A stretch of DNA of 64,000 nt from Chitinibacter bivalviorum (GTDB lineage: Bacteria > Pseudomonadota > Gammaproteobacteria > Burkholderiales > Chitinibacteraceae): contig NZ_CP058627.1 of NCBI RefSeq assembly GCF_013403565.1, forward strand, positions 1,302,001 through 1,366,000, given 5' to 3'. Below are positions 37,943 through 49,607 of this stretch, in pieces. Each line of letters opens with the position of its first letter. Positions within the stretch are counted from its first letter, which is position 1. The position numbers were made by a program, and so were the translations under genes. Below the pieces are notes generated by a model. That model saw nothing but the letters and a program-made list of their open reading frames with translations, did no database searches and was not told where the DNA came from.

Positions 37943-38605
37943 ATGAGTATTCAAGCAATTGCATTTGATCTAGACGGAACACTCGTCGATTCATTGCAAG
38001 ATCTAGCACGCGCGGCCAATGCAGCGCGCAGCGACTTAGGGCTGACGCCACTCGCAACCGCTACAGTCGAAAGCTACGTCGGGGATGGCGCTGCGGTTTT
38101 GGTAGCCCGTGTGTTGGCCGACGACGCCAAAGCGCAATTTACCGGCACAGCGCTACAAGAACAGGGCATGGCGCAGTTCAATCTGCATTACCGTGCAGGC
38201 CTCACGATTGCCACCAAGTTTTACCCCAAAGTGCAAGAGACGTTACATGCGTTGCACGAGCGTGGTCTGCCGCTGGCAATCGTGACCAATAAACCCGAGC
38301 GGTTTACCCTGCCGCTGCTGCGCGAGCTGGGGGTGTTTGAGCACTTTGATGTCATCGTATCTGGCGACACTTTGGCAGAACGCAAACCTTCCCCACTGCC
38401 CATGCAACACGTTGCCAATCAATTAGGCATTGAGGTGGACAACTTGCTGATGGTAGGCGATTCAAAGAATGACATCCTGGCCGCACAAAACGCGGGTTGC
38501 GCATCGGTACTGGTCAGCTATGGCTATGGCAGCGAGCTGGAAAGCATGGGTGCAGATGCGATTATTCATCGCTTCGATGAGCTGTTTGCCTTCCTGGAAG
38601 AGTAA
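37943..38605 (+). CDS. gph: Phosphoglycolate phosphatase (HAD family)
   Basis: 220 residues. The HAD nucleophile motif is FDLDGTLVDS (Asp9, Asp11), the substrate cap follows, then IVTNKPERFTLPLL and MVGDSKNDILAA. It hydrolyses 2-phosphoglycolate formed during DNA repair. Preceded by the 12-bp inverted repeat and followed by a strong bidirectional terminator. Confidence 0.92.
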   Translation: MSIQAIAFDLDGTLVDSLQDLARAANAARSDLGLTPLATATVESYVGDGAAVLVARVLADDAKAQFTGTALQEQGMAQFNLHYRAGLTIATKFYPKVQETLHALHERGLPLAIVTNKPERFTLPLLRELGVFEHFDVIVSGDTLAERKPSPLPMQHVANQLGIEVDNLLMVGDSKNDILAAQNAGCASVLVSYGYGSELESMGADAIIHRFDELFAFLEE

Positions 38606-38636
38606 ACAATAAATAATTAGCACTGCGCTCGCAAAC

Positions 38637-38664
38637 AAAAAGCCCCGTCGAAACGGGGCTTTTT
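38637..38664. terminator. Bidirectional terminator between gph and purA
   Basis: AAAAAGCCCCGT / ACGGGGCTTTTT is a 12-bp perfect stem; the loop is CGAA, which reads TTCG on the minus strand, a stable tetraloop. Both strands end in T, serving convergent gph and purA. Confidence 0.95.
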
Positions 38665-38686
38665 ACTACCTCAATACCCTGGCTGA

Positions 38687-40024
<1,338 letters not shown>

Positions 40025-40106
40025 CTACCCACGTAACATTGCGACCGAACTTTAACTTCAAAACGCTGTTTGAGCCAGCTATTTTTTTGCTAAAACGGCT
40101 TAATTT

Positions 40107-41249
40107 TTACAGACTTATGACTTGCCAAACACCCTCTTTTTGCTGCAGGGTGCGATCAACATGGACTTCCGATTGCTCGACACCGAGATCAACAATCACA
40201 ATCTCGCCCTGTGCGCGCAAGGAGCGGATCATTTCCAGCAAGCTCGCCTCTTCGCCTTGTGGCGCCAAAATCCCGGCCTTGCGGGCTGGAAATGGCACCG
40301 AAGTTAGGCTGCGCAAATCAATGCTAAAACCGGTTGCAGGGCGAGAACGACCGAATTTTTCGCCAACACTATCGTAGCGGCCGCCACGAGCAACTGCATT
40401 GGTAAAGCCCTTAGCGTAGGCGTTAAAGACCAAACCAGTATGGTAGTAGCTGCCCGGTAATTCAGCCAGATCAAAACGCACAGCAATACCGCGTACAGTC
40501 AATGCCGCATATAACTGCTGCAGATTATCAAGAGCCACGGTAATTTGTGGTAAAGCGGGCAGCAGAGAACGAACTCGCTCTAAAATACTGACATCGCCAT
40601 AACTTGTTGGCAGCGCCATTAAGCCTGTACGCAGCTCTTCGTTCAGTTTTACGGATAGCGCAGCCAAGGTAGGCGTGTCTTTTTGCTGCAAAGCATTAAA
40701 TGCAGCCTGCCGTTGTTCGCCTTGCCAATTGGCCGCATCAGCGATGGCATTGAATAAACCAATATGGCCAACTTCCAAACTAATGTCTTTTATTCCTGCC
40801 TCAGCCAGACTAGCAAACATCAATTCAATAATTTCGACATCAGCAGCTAAGTCAGCGCAACCATACATTTCCGCGCCGATTTGTCGCGGTTGTCGCGTCG
40901 ACAATAAGCCATCAGGGCGGGTGCAAAGGACCGAGCCGGTATAGCACAGACGAGTCACGCCTTGTCGATTGAGGATATGCGCATCAATCCGAGCGACTTG
41001 CGGCGTGATATCAGCACGCAAGCCCATCTGACGGCCAGACAGTTCATCAACCAATTTGAATGTTTTTAAGTCCAGCGCGGCGTCTTGTTGTGTGAGCAGT
41101 GATTCAACATACTCAACCAAGGGGGGTTCAACTTGCTCGTACCCATACAAGGTAAATTGATCGAGCAGGCGGCGACGCATGCTTTCAATTTGGCGCGCTT
41201 CTGAAGGTAAAACATCAGAAATATATTCGGGGAGAATCCAGTTACGCAT
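40107..41249 (-). CDS. hisZ: ATP phosphoribosyltransferase regulatory subunit HisZ
   Basis: 380 residues, related to class II histidyl-tRNA synthetase but catalytically inactive as a synthetase; it regulates the short-form HisG. MRNWILPEYISDVLPSEARQ, EPPLVEYVESLLTQ, LRADITPQVARID and TRLCYTGSVLCTRP are family features. The C-terminal anticodon-binding domain of HisRS is absent, as expected. hisG is not in the window. Confidence 0.95.
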   Translation of the reverse strand: MRNWILPEYISDVLPSEARQIESMRRRLLDQFTLYGYEQVEPPLVEYVESLLTQQDAALDLKTFKLVDELSGRQMGLRADITPQVARIDAHILNRQGVTRLCYTGSVLCTRPDGLLSTRQPRQIGAEMYGCADLAADVEIIELMFASLAEAGIKDISLEVGHIGLFNAIADAANWQGEQRQAAFNALQQKDTPTLAALSVKLNEELRTGLMALPTSYGDVSILERVRSLLPALPQITVALDNLQQLYAALTVRGIAVRFDLAELPGSYYHTGLVFNAYAKGFTNAVARGGRYDSVGEKFGRSRPATGFSIDLRSLTSVPFPARKAGILAPQGEEASLLEMIRSLRAQGEIVIVDLGVEQSEVHVDRTLQQKEGVWQVISL

Positions 41250-41267
41250 AGTCTATACAAACCAAAT

Positions 41268-41299
41268 GCCCACACCATGTATCAGCATGGAGTGGGCGT
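41268..41299 (-). terminator. Hairpin between the DUF2065 gene and hisZ
   Basis: GCCCACACCATG and CATGGAGTGGGC pair over 12 positions with one mismatch around a 6-nt loop. On the minus strand a T-rich but broken tract (ATTTGGTTTG) follows. It may partially end the hfq-hflXKC transcript before hisZ. A smaller GTATTG/CAATAC hairpin lies at 41308-41324. Confidence 0.5.
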
Positions 41300-41333
41300 C
41301 ATTCATAGTATTGGAGGCAATACCCCTAGAGGG

Positions 41334-41519
41334 CTATTTAACCGCCAGCGAAATTAATAATCCAGCTATCAATGAGCAAAAACCTATCGTACGGATCTGG
41401 CGATCACTCATTTCAGACATTCTTTTAAGGGTAGAGCGCCAAACTTGTGGCAAGGCAAAGGGCATAATACCTTCAAACACCAGCATCAAGCCCAATCCAA
41501 GCCACAACTCACTACTCAT
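41334..41519 (-). CDS. DUF2065 small membrane protein
   Basis: 61 residues with two membrane segments: LWLGLGLMLVFEGIMPFALP (about 5-24) and IRTIGFCSLIAGLLISLAV (about 42-60). Genes of this family commonly follow hflC. The function is unknown; the position suggests a link with the HflKC-FtsH complex (inference). The start overlaps the hflC stop by 4 nt. Confidence 0.9.
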   Translation of the reverse strand: MSSELWLGLGLMLVFEGIMPFALPQVWRSTLKRMSEMSDRQIRTIGFCSLIAGLLISLAVK

Positions 41520-42394
41520 TTGCCGGAACCTGCGCGTGGATTCTTCATGTACTTAAAGAATTCAGAGCTTGGATCGACAACCATGACATCGCTCTTCTTG
41601 GCAAAGCTCTGTTTATAGGCATCCAAGCTCTTATAAAACGCATAGAACTCAGGGTTTTTACCATAAGCATCGCCATAAATGGCAGCAGCCTTACCATCGC
41701 CCTCACCCTTCATTTGCTGAGCGATATTATACGCATCTGCCAAGATCACTTCGCGTTGTTTATCCGCATCCGCTTTAATTTGTTCCGCTGCGGCACTACC
41801 TTCCGCCCGTAATTGGCTCGCAACAGCTTTACGTTCAGACTGCATGCGCTCGTAAACCGAATTTAAAGTGCTGTCTTCAAATTCAACCCTCTTGATACGC
41901 ACATCAACCACTTTCACGCCAATACGTGCTGCGTCAATATCCGCCACCTTCTGGACATATGTCATCACTTCGTCACGTTTGCCAGAAATAACGTCTTGCA
42001 CCGTGCGCTTACCGAACTCATCACGCAACATATTATTGACGGTATTACGCAGACGATCGACACCTTTGCGCTGATCCAGACCAACAGCCTTATAGTATTT
42101 TTCTACATCGACAATCTGAAATTTGATGTAGCTATCGACTTTCACGTTCATTTTCTCGATGGTTTGAATACGTGCAGGGACCTCTTCATCGATAGTTTGA
42201 ATGCGTTTATCAAAATAACGCACTTCCTGTAGCAACGGTATTTTGAAATGAAAACCAGGATCTTTAATGACGCGCACGGCTTCAGAGAACTGAAAAACCA
42301 CCGCATATTGGCGTTGATCCAGCGTAAAAAAGGTCAATGAAAACGCGAAAAGCCCCAGAAAAATGGCTGCAACGACAGTCATGAGTTTATTCAT
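41516..42394 (-). CDS. hflC: HflC, modulator of FtsH protease
   Basis: 292 residues. One N-terminal membrane helix (about 4-24), an SPFH/band 7 domain (about 25-190; DQRQYAVVFQFSEAVRVIKD), then a coiled coil rich in Glu/Ala (ERMQSERKAVASQLRAEGSA). It forms a ring with HflK in the inner membrane that controls FtsH. Follows hflK by 12 nt. Confidence 0.96.
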   Translation of the reverse strand: MNKLMTVVAAIFLGLFAFSLTFFTLDQRQYAVVFQFSEAVRVIKDPGFHFKIPLLQEVRYFDKRIQTIDEEVPARIQTIEKMNVKVDSYIKFQIVDVEKYYKAVGLDQRKGVDRLRNTVNNMLRDEFGKRTVQDVISGKRDEVMTYVQKVADIDAARIGVKVVDVRIKRVEFEDSTLNSVYERMQSERKAVASQLRAEGSAAAEQIKADADKQREVILADAYNIAQQMKGEGDGKAAAIYGDAYGKNPEFYAFYKSLDAYKQSFAKKSDVMVVDPSSEFFKYMKNPRAGSGK

Positions 42395-42406
42395 TACGCA
42401 GTCTCC

Positions 42407-43600
42407 TTATCGACCGTCGCGCTCACCGCGATTCGCGCGGGCAGCAGGAGTTTCGTTTGACTGAGCAGCTGGTGCTTCATCGGCCTTGGGTGCAGCAGCG
42501 GGGGCTGCAGCAGGTGCAACTGTATTTGCTGGCAAATTCATCTGCATTAATTTATCTAATGGCAGATAGAGCAGATTGCCATTTGATTTTTGATCGACCA
42601 TCACCTTCGTCGTATTTTGGAAGACGGTCTGCATCGTATCCAAATACATACGGTCACGCGTTACTTGCGGTGCTTTTGCATACTCAGCGGCGATCTGGCG
42701 GAATCGAGATGCATCACCTTCAGCACGTGCCACGACTTGCTGACGATAACCCAACGCTTCTTCTTTTAAGCGCGCGGCCATACCACTCGCTTTTGGGACT
42801 ACATCATTTGCGTAGGCCGTACCTTCGTTAATCAAGCGAGCACGATCTTGACGCGCTTTGACTGCGTCGCTGAACGCAGCTTGGACTTGTTCGGGGGGCT
42901 GAACATCCGAGATATTGACACGCGAAATCGAGATGCCTGCACCGTACTTATTCAAAAGATCTTGAATAATCTCTTTAGTATCTTCACCGATCTTGCCACG
43001 ACCTTCATTGAGTACGTAGTCGACTTTATTTTTACCGACAACTTCGCGAATAGCGGTTTCAGCGGCCTGTTTAACAACATCTCGGCCATCACGATCAGCC
43101 AAACGATTGTTAAATAAAAAATCACGCGCTGATTTCAAATTGTATTGAATTTCAAGCTGGACTTCGATGATGTTCTGATCGCCCGTTAGCATCAAACTTT
43201 TATCACCAGCAGCACCTTCGGCAACGACGCCAACTTCGAGACTACGCAACTCGGTGACGTTAACGATTTCACGCGATTCAATTGGATACGGTAAGTGCCA
43301 TTTCAAACCTGCACTTTCAACGGTTTCCATGTATTTACCAAAACGAGTAATAACCGCATTTTCTCGCTCATCAACCACATAGAATCCAGATCCAACCCAC
43401 AACACTAGGAGCGCACCAGCAACCAGAGCAGCGCCTGTTGAGCTGTTTTTGTTGCTGACTGGGGGCAGACCCGGATTTGATTTCCCACCGAAAAAGCGAT
43501 TAATCTTCTCGGTAACCGAGCGAAAAATATCGTCCAAATCAGGCGGGCCACCATTATTTCCTTTGCGACCACCACCCCATTGCGGATCGTTCTGACTCAT
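42407..43600 (-). CDS. hflK: HflK, modulator of FtsH protease
   Basis: 397 residues. A Gly/Asp-rich cytoplasmic N-terminus (PQWGGGRKGNNGGPPDLDDI), a membrane helix at about 55-75, the SPFH domain (VDERENAVITRFGKYMETVE, HLPYPIESREIVNVTEL) and a C-terminal Ala/Pro-rich tail. Partner of HflC; it directly precedes hflC and directly follows hflX. Confidence 0.96.
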   Translation of the reverse strand: MSQNDPQWGGGRKGNNGGPPDLDDIFRSVTEKINRFFGGKSNPGLPPVSNKNSSTGAALVAGALLVLWVGSGFYVVDERENAVITRFGKYMETVESAGLKWHLPYPIESREIVNVTELRSLEVGVVAEGAAGDKSLMLTGDQNIIEVQLEIQYNLKSARDFLFNNRLADRDGRDVVKQAAETAIREVVGKNKVDYVLNEGRGKIGEDTKEIIQDLLNKYGAGISISRVNISDVQPPEQVQAAFSDAVKARQDRARLINEGTAYANDVVPKASGMAARLKEEALGYRQQVVARAEGDASRFRQIAAEYAKAPQVTRDRMYLDTMQTVFQNTTKVMVDQKSNGNLLYLPLDKLMQMNLPANTVAPAAAPAAAPKADEAPAAQSNETPAARANRGERDGR

Positions 43601-44704
43601 TTATTCTTCCTTTTGTGATTGGCTCATTGCTTCAATCAACGCGGCACGGAGCAAATCAAGGCCATCACCATGGATTGCACTTAATTTTACTTCTTGGATT
43701 TTATCATATTCATCACGCACGATTTCTGGCGGCAATGACTTCTGATCGATCTTATTAAAGACCATCAACTGTGGAATATGTTCCGCACCAATTTCATGCA
43801 GCACTTTATTGACTTCACTAATTTGCAATTCGCGCATCGGATGGTTAATGTCTACGACATGCAATAACACATCGGCATTGATGGTTTCTTCCAATGTTGC
43901 TCGAAATGCAGCCACTAACGTATGCGGCAATTGACGAATAAAACCTACCGTATCAGATAGGACAATTGAATGCTCTGCATCTAAATACAACTTCCGACTT
44001 GTTGTATCCAACGTTGCAAACAATTGATCGGCCACATAAATTTTAGCTTTTGTTAAAGCATTGAATAATGTTGATTTACCTGCATTAGTATAGCCAACGA
44101 TTGAAACCGTAAACTGCCCATTTCGATCACGTGCTTTACGCTGAGTAGCGCGCTGCTTTTGCACCACTACAAGCTGATCTTTTAGTCGCTTCACACGAAT
44201 GCCAATCAGTCGTCTATCGGTTTCTAGCTGAGACTCACCTGGTCCACGCAAACCAACCCCACCCTTTTGTCGCTCAAGGTGAGTCCAGCCGCGAATCAAG
44301 CGTGTTTGAATGTGCGCGAGCTGGGCCAATTCAACTTGCAGTTTACCCTCGGCAGTTCGTGCTCGCTGAGCAAAAATATCTAAAATCAGCGTGGTACGAT
44401 CTAGCACGCGACACTGCACCTTTTTCTCAAGATTGCGCTCTTGTGCCGGAGAAAGTTGGTGATTAAAAATCACGAGTTGAGCTTGATGTTCTGAAACTGC
44501 GAGCGCAATCTCATCGGCTTTACCACTACCGCAAAAGTAGGCGGGGTCAGGTCGCTGACGCTTGCCTTCAATGATCTGCAGCGGTTTAACCCCTGCCGAC
44601 TTAACGAGCTCAACAAACTCGTCAATGCCATCTCGATAATCTGCCTCACCAAAATCAAGGCAAACTAAAATCGCTTCATCACCGCCCTGATGGCGTTCAA
44701 ACAT
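43601..44704 (-). CDS. hflX: GTPase HflX
   Basis: 367 residues. The N-terminal ribosome-binding domain (about 1-120) and helical linker (LRGPGESQLETDRRLIGIRV) precede a G domain with G1 VGYTNAGKSTLFN, G3 DTVGF and G4 NKID. HflX splits stalled ribosomes under stress. The hfq terminator lies between it and hfq. Confidence 0.96.
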   Translation of the reverse strand: MFERHQGGDEAILVCLDFGEADYRDGIDEFVELVKSAGVKPLQIIEGKRQRPDPAYFCGSGKADEIALAVSEHQAQLVIFNHQLSPAQERNLEKKVQCRVLDRTTLILDIFAQRARTAEGKLQVELAQLAHIQTRLIRGWTHLERQKGGVGLRGPGESQLETDRRLIGIRVKRLKDQLVVVQKQRATQRKARDRNGQFTVSIVGYTNAGKSTLFNALTKAKIYVADQLFATLDTTSRKLYLDAEHSIVLSDTVGFIRQLPHTLVAAFRATLEETINADVLLHVVDINHPMRELQISEVNKVLHEIGAEHIPQLMVFNKIDQKSLPPEIVRDEYDKIQEVKLSAIHGDGLDLLRAALIEAMSQSQKEE

Positions 44705-44767
44705 GCAGACCTCAATTCAAAGAGCTTATTGCAATTAGATGGGGACAAAAACTTGAATCCCAAGAAG

Positions 44768-44801
44768 AAAAAACCCCGAAAGACAAAATCTTTCGGGGTT
44801 T
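44768..44801 (-). terminator. Intrinsic terminator of hfq
   Basis: A 13-bp perfect stem AAACCCCGAAAGA (44771-44783) / TCTTTCGGGGTTT (44789-44801), loop CAAAA. On the minus strand it ends in six T. It lies between hfq and hflX, so hflX is either made by read-through or has its own promoter. Confidence 0.93.
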
Positions 44802-44824
44802 AAAAATACCCAACCAATCAAAGA

Positions 44825-45076
44825 TCAGTCTTCAGTCGACGCTGCTGCTGGATTATCATGCGGCACATTCACCGAGCGTGACGGAACAACGGTAGAAATT
44901 GCATGTTTGTACACCATTTGTGTCACGGTATTGCGCAGCAACACCACATATTGATCAAACGATTCAATTTGACCTTGCAATTTAATACCATTAACCAGAT
45001 AGATCGACACTGGCACATGCTCTTTGCGCAAGATGTTCAAAAAAGGATCTTGCAACATTTGCCCCTTAGCACTCAT
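44825..45076 (-). CDS. hfq: RNA chaperone Hfq
   Basis: 83 residues, Sm-like fold. [20 protein letters not shown] and [20 protein letters not shown] form Sm1; [14 protein letters not shown] forms Sm2 with the conserved YKHA. The tail is short. It brings small RNAs to their mRNA targets. GGAG lies ten bases before the ATG. Confidence 0.98.
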   Translation of the reverse strand: MSAKGQMLQDPFLNILRKEHVPVSIYLVNGIKLQGQIESFDQYVVLLRNTVTQMVYKHAISTVVPSRSVNVPHDNPAAASTED

Positions 45077-45138
45077 TTTTATTCTCCGGCTTGTTATTTA
45101 ATTATCCGTCTATACGGCTTGAGTCAATACATCTTACG

Positions 45139-45167
45139 CTTATAGTACACTTTTCAACAGCTTACAA
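45139..45167 (-). promoter_or_regulatory. Predicted promoter of hfq
   Basis: On the minus strand TTGTAA (-35, plus 45162-45167) and TATAAG (-10, plus 45139-45144) are separated by 17 bp, in the der-hfq gap. Transcription would start about 55 nt before hfq. A second TTGACT further down lacks a well-spaced -10. Confidence 0.55.
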
Positions 45168-45176
45168 TCAGCAAAT

Positions 45177-46529
45177 TCACTTATTACCGCGGCGATTTAA
45201 TTTTGGGGGCGCCTTACCTTCAAATGGATTACCACCCTTCTTAAACTGGACCCGCAATGGAGTACCTTGCAATTTGAACGTTTTCATAAAGAAATGTTCC
45301 AGATAACGCCAATAAGATGCAGGCACAGCCTCAAGCGCATTGCCGTGTATCACCACCACAGGCGGATTACTCCCCCCCTGGTGAGCATAGCGCATTTTGG
45401 GACGAATCTTACCCGCGATAGGCGGTTGTTGACGCTCCATAGCCAACTGCAAAGCACGGGTCAATTTTGGCGTTGGAATCTTAATCATTGCCGCGTCATA
45501 CGCTTGATGAATAGATCCGAACAAATCACCAACACCCTTACCCTGTAATGCAGAAATATAGTGGAACTTAGCAAAATCAAGGAATGCAAGCTTGCGAGCA
45601 ATCTCACGTTTGATTTTATCTCGCTGCTCTTCATCAGCAGCTTCCCACTTATTAATGGCCACCACCAAAGCGCGTCCAGACTCTAATACAAAACCAGCAA
45701 TTTTTGCATCTTGATCTGACACATCTTGCGTTGCATCAAGCACCAAAATAACCACATTACAGTCTTCGATCGCCTGCATGGTTTTAATAACCGAGAATTT
45801 CTCGATCATATCAGTCACCTTGCCGCGGCGGCGCACGCCAGCGGTATCGATCACTGTATAGTTTTGACCATTTCGTTCAAAATCAATAAACACCGAATCT
45901 CGGGTTGTACCTGGCGCATCAAAAGCAATGACACGCTCCTCTCCCAAAATCGTATTTACTAGCGTTGATTTACCCACGTTAGGGCGGCCAACGATAGCAA
46001 ACATTGGGTGAGTAATTTCTTCTTCCGGCTCAGGCTCAGGAAACCCTTCCAAAATTTCGTTAATTAGGTCACGAACACCTTCACCGTGAGTAGCTGAAAT
46101 CGCGACAGGATCACCCAAGCCCAACTCATGGAACTCAGCAGTCATCACTGCACGATTCATGCCTTCGATCTTGTTAACCGCAACCCAAACTGGGCGGTCA
46201 CCTTGACGCAGACGATTTGCAATAATCTTATCTTGCGGCGTCAAACCATTGCGACCATCAACAATAAATACAATCGCATCAGCCTCATCCACGGCCTGCA
46301 GTGTCTGCTTGGCCATTTCAAACATGATACCTTCATCAATAACCGGCTCAAAACCGCCGGTATCAATCACTAGGTATGGCTTTTCACCCACTTTCCCATG
46401 GCCATAATGGCGGTCGCGCGTTAAACCCGGTTGATCAGCAACCAGCGCATCACGCGTCTTGGTGAGACGATTAAATAATGTAGATTTGCCCACATTTGGG
46501 CGGCCAACTAAGGCGATAGTAGGTTTCAT
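45177..46529 (-). CDS. der: Ribosome-assembly GTPase Der (EngA)
   Basis: 450 residues with two tandem G domains and a KH-like C-terminus. The first G1 is GRPNVGKST at 9-17 and the second is [13 protein letters not shown] near 180; G3 motifs are DTGGF and DTAGV. It acts in 50S subunit assembly. The C-terminal tail ([12 protein letters not shown]) is basic, as usual. bamB ends 9 nt upstream. Confidence 0.98.
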   Translation of the reverse strand: MKPTIALVGRPNVGKSTLFNRLTKTRDALVADQPGLTRDRHYGHGKVGEKPYLVIDTGGFEPVIDEGIMFEMAKQTLQAVDEADAIVFIVDGRNGLTPQDKIIANRLRQGDRPVWVAVNKIEGMNRAVMTAEFHELGLGDPVAISATHGEGVRDLINEILEGFPEPEPEEEITHPMFAIVGRPNVGKSTLVNTILGEERVIAFDAPGTTRDSVFIDFERNGQNYTVIDTAGVRRRGKVTDMIEKFSVIKTMQAIEDCNVVILVLDATQDVSDQDAKIAGFVLESGRALVVAINKWEAADEEQRDKIKREIARKLAFLDFAKFHYISALQGKGVGDLFGSIHQAYDAAMIKIPTPKLTRALQLAMERQQPPIAGKIRPKMRYAHQGGSNPPVVVIHGNALEAVPASYWRYLEHFFMKTFKLQGTPLRVQFKKGGNPFEGKAPPKLNRRGNK

Positions 46530-46538
46530 TCAATTCTC

Positions 46539-47666
46539 TTACTGTGCACCAAGCAGATACAATCCGCCTTTACTCGTCTGAACAACAGCTTGCGAGCCAT
46601 TGGACTGAGGTGCTAAATAGATACGACTGCCATCGGTGGCCAATCGACCGACCAAAGACCCATCTTCAGGGTCAAGATAGTGCAAATAACCTTCAAGATC
46701 ACCTACTACAACCTGATTACCCAATACTGCAGGACCACTTACAAAGCGATATGCAAGTTTTTCCTGCTTCCAAACAGAACGACCCGTGTTGCGCTCAAAC
46801 GCACTGATATGACCCTTTACATCGGACACATACACATATCGTTCATCAATTGCTAAACCCGACCAACTCGAAACGTCACGAGTCCAGATCAAAGAGCCAT
46901 TTTTCGTATTTATGCACGCTATCCGACCTTGGAAAGCAACTGCACATACCATATCAGCATGAACCACAGGTGGCGCAACAATATCGGTTACGCGCTCTAA
47001 TTCGCTTGCACCGCGTGGCAATGCAATTGGCGCCTCCCAAAGCACGCGACCATCATCCACAGCCAGCGCAGAAAGACGTCCCGCCGCTTGTCCAACATAA
47101 ACGATACCTTCAGCAACAATTGGAGCAGCATAATTACGCAATTGCAATGGAGGTTGCTGGCGCTGATAGATCCATTTCATTGTGCCAGTACTGGCAGAAA
47201 ATGCAGTCACTTTCCCATCATTGGAACGAACAATTACCAAATCATTGGCAACGACTGGCGCTGAAATGACTTCACTCGATGCTTTTACCGTCCAGACTAT
47301 TTTGCCATTGCTGACATCCAGCGCAGTCACATCGCCCTTCAGACTACCAACTGCTAATAAACCTGAGCCAACTCCGACGCCACCAGCCACCTCTTGTGGC
47401 AGTGTGATTTTCCACTTTGTCTGGCCTGAATTACGATCAAGCAATGCAACTTGACTCTTTCCACCGACAACAGCCACCAAATCACCGCTAAACACAGGTT
47501 GAAAGCGAAATTCAGTTTCACTACCAATCTCGTTTTTCCAAACAAGTTTTGGCTGCACTTTTGATTCAATGACAGGCAAAGGCGATGGATCTGGCTGATT
47601 GCTCACCGAGGAACAAGCGGTCAGAGCCACTACGCTGACCAACAAAGCAAAACGCAAACCGCGCAT
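46539..47666 (-). CDS. bamB: Outer-membrane assembly lipoprotein BamB
   Basis: 375 residues. The lipobox ALTAC puts the acylated Cys at residue 18. An eight-bladed PQQ-type beta-propeller follows (LLDRNSGQTKWKITLP, ALDVSNGKIVWTV, AFERNTGRSVWKQEKLAYRF). It binds BamA POTRA3. The gene follows yfgM by 1 nt. Confidence 0.96.
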   Translation of the reverse strand: MRGLRFALLVSVVALTACSSVSNQPDPSPLPVIESKVQPKLVWKNEIGSETEFRFQPVFSGDLVAVVGGKSQVALLDRNSGQTKWKITLPQEVAGGVGVGSGLLAVGSLKGDVTALDVSNGKIVWTVKASSEVISAPVVANDLVIVRSNDGKVTAFSASTGTMKWIYQRQQPPLQLRNYAAPIVAEGIVYVGQAAGRLSALAVDDGRVLWEAPIALPRGASELERVTDIVAPPVVHADMVCAVAFQGRIACINTKNGSLIWTRDVSSWSGLAIDERYVYVSDVKGHISAFERNTGRSVWKQEKLAYRFVSGPAVLGNQVVVGDLEGYLHYLDPEDGSLVGRLATDGSRIYLAPQSNGSQAVVQTSKGGLYLLGAQ

Positions 47667-47667
47667 A

Positions 47668-48297
47668 TTACTTCACTCCAAGCACATCAAGCTTCACTTC
47701 AACTAGCTTCAAATTAGGAGCATCTTTAGGCAATTTTGCAATTGCTTGGCGATATGCATCAGCTGCCGCGGCATTATCTTTTTTCGCGACCATTAAATCA
47801 CCACGCATCTCTGCAAACAGCGCGGAGTAGCTTTCTTCTTCCGGTGTTTTGATCAGCGCGAGTGCTTCATCGTATTTTTGGCCATCCATCAGGATACCGG
47901 CTAGTCGTAATTTCGCAGTATCGCGCAAGGTGACTTCTTTGGAGTTGCTAATGACCCAATTTAGTTCAGTCGTCGCCTTCACTGGATTGCCTTTCATATA
48001 GGCCATTTTCGCGGCAGCTAAGGCTGCGCGTGAGGAATAAGGCGTGCTTGAGTATTCAGTTTTCAACTGACTTAAAGCCGAGTTAAATTTCACCTCATCC
48101 ATGCCCTGTGCCTGCATCTGAGCATAGATTTCAGCCGCCTGTGCAACCTGGCGTTTTTGCCAAGTTTGCCAACCAGTCCATGCGGCATAAGCGATCAGCG
48201 CTGCGCCGAGTACCAGCGCCAATGCTTGACCCCAGCTTTGCCACCAAGCTTTAAGCTCGGCAATCTGTTCTTGTTCTTGTAAGTCAAAAGCTGCCAT
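47668..48297 (-). CDS. YfgM-type ancillary SecYEG subunit (TPR)
   Basis: 209 residues. A cytoplasmic N-terminus, one membrane helix (about 21-42; WGQALALVLGAALIAYAAWT) and a periplasmic helical TPR region. In E. coli YfgM is an inner-membrane partner of SecYEG and PpiD. The hisS-yfgM-bamB-der order is conserved and supports the call. Confidence 0.92.
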   Translation of the reverse strand: MAAFDLQEQEQIAELKAWWQSWGQALALVLGAALIAYAAWTGWQTWQKRQVAQAAEIYAQMQAQGMDEVKFNSALSQLKTEYSSTPYSSRAALAAAKMAYMKGNPVKATTELNWVISNSKEVTLRDTAKLRLAGILMDGQKYDEALALIKTPEEESYSALFAEMRGDLMVAKKDNAAAADAYRQAIAKLPKDAPNLKLVEVKLDVLGVK

Positions 48298-48308
48298 GTT
48301 GTCCTCGA

Positions 48309-49580
48309 TTATTTAAGACTACAAATCAAATTTGCCAACTGATCTTGCGCTACAGTTTGTTGTTCGCCCTGTTTAACGCCCGTCAGTGTTTTAACATTTA
48401 CCGTACCAGCTTGCATTTCACCTTCGCCCACAATGACAGCAAACTGCGCCCCTGATTGATCGGCTTTTTTAAATTGTGATTTAAAGCTGCCGCCGCCAGC
48501 ATGATATATCACATTGAGCCCTAAAGCTCGCATCTGACGCGCTGCGGTAAATGCATAGCGTGCCGCCTCGTCACCTTGGCTAATGACATAAACATCAGGA
48601 GCCGATGCGGGGGCGGTTATTTTTTGGGCTTCAAGCAGCAAGAGCAATCGCTCAATCCCCATGGCGAAACCGACGCCAGGACATGGCTTGCCGCCCAATT
48701 GCTCAACGAGCCCATCATAACGTCCACCAGCGGCAACCGTACCTTGTGCACCAAGCTCAGTGGTTACCCACTCAAAAACCGTGCGATTGTAATAATCCAG
48801 CCCACGCACCAAGCGCGGATTGATTTTATATTCAATCCCAGCATCATCAAGAAGCAATTTCACGCCTTCAAAATGAGCTTTTGATTCATCACCCAAAAAG
48901 TCACTTAGACGCGGTGCATTCTCAGCCATTTGCTGCAACGCTGGGTTTTTTGTATCTAATACGCGTAATGGGTTGGTATATAAACGACGACGGCTGTCTT
49001 CATCGAGTACATCAACATACCCCTCAAGGTATTTGATTAACTCTGCACGATGCGCAGCACGCTCGTCGGCATTACCCAAAGAATTTAGCTCTAAACTCAG
49101 CCCAGTCAAACCTAAGCGTGGCCATAGGTCGGCCAACATTAAAATCATCTCGGCATCGACATCTGGCGTGGCAAAACCAAAGGCTTCAACACCAAGTTGA
49201 TGAAACTGACGCAAGCGACCTTTTTGCGGCCGCTCATGGCGAAACATCGGGCCGATATACCATAGGCGCTGAGTTTGGTTATACAGCAATCCATGTTCAA
49301 TACATGCCCTCACACATCCGGCAGTACCCTCAGGGCGCAGCGTGAGTTTTTCACCATTGAGGCTATCTTCAAAGGCATACATTTCTTTTTCAACGATGTC
49401 GGTGTGCTCACCAACCCCGCGCACAAATAAATGCGTCGACTCTACAATCGGCATGCGGATTTGCTTATAACCATAAGCAGCCAGCCACTCGCGAGTAACA
49501 CGTTCAAAAAACTGCCATTGCGGCGTTTCATCCGGCAGCGCATCGTTCATGCCGCGGATACCTTGAATGGTTTGAGCCAT
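48309..49580 (-). CDS. hisS: Histidyl-tRNA synthetase
   Basis: 423 residues, class II synthetase. [34 protein letters not shown] (motif 2 region), [19 protein letters not shown] and the histidine-specific [13 protein letters not shown] are all present, with the anticodon-binding domain at about 330-423. Compare with HisZ at 40.1-41.2 kb, which lacks the last domain. Confidence 0.98.
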   Translation of the reverse strand: MAQTIQGIRGMNDALPDETPQWQFFERVTREWLAAYGYKQIRMPIVESTHLFVRGVGEHTDIVEKEMYAFEDSLNGEKLTLRPEGTAGCVRACIEHGLLYNQTQRLWYIGPMFRHERPQKGRLRQFHQLGVEAFGFATPDVDAEMILMLADLWPRLGLTGLSLELNSLGNADERAAHRAELIKYLEGYVDVLDEDSRRRLYTNPLRVLDTKNPALQQMAENAPRLSDFLGDESKAHFEGVKLLLDDAGIEYKINPRLVRGLDYYNRTVFEWVTTELGAQGTVAAGGRYDGLVEQLGGKPCPGVGFAMGIERLLLLLEAQKITAPASAPDVYVISQGDEAARYAFTAARQMRALGLNVIYHAGGGSFKSQFKKADQSGAQFAVIVGEGEMQAGTVNVKTLTGVKQGEQQTVAQDQLANLICSLK

Positions 49581-49607
49581 TTTTATTGTTCTACCTAAAA
49601 CTAAAGA

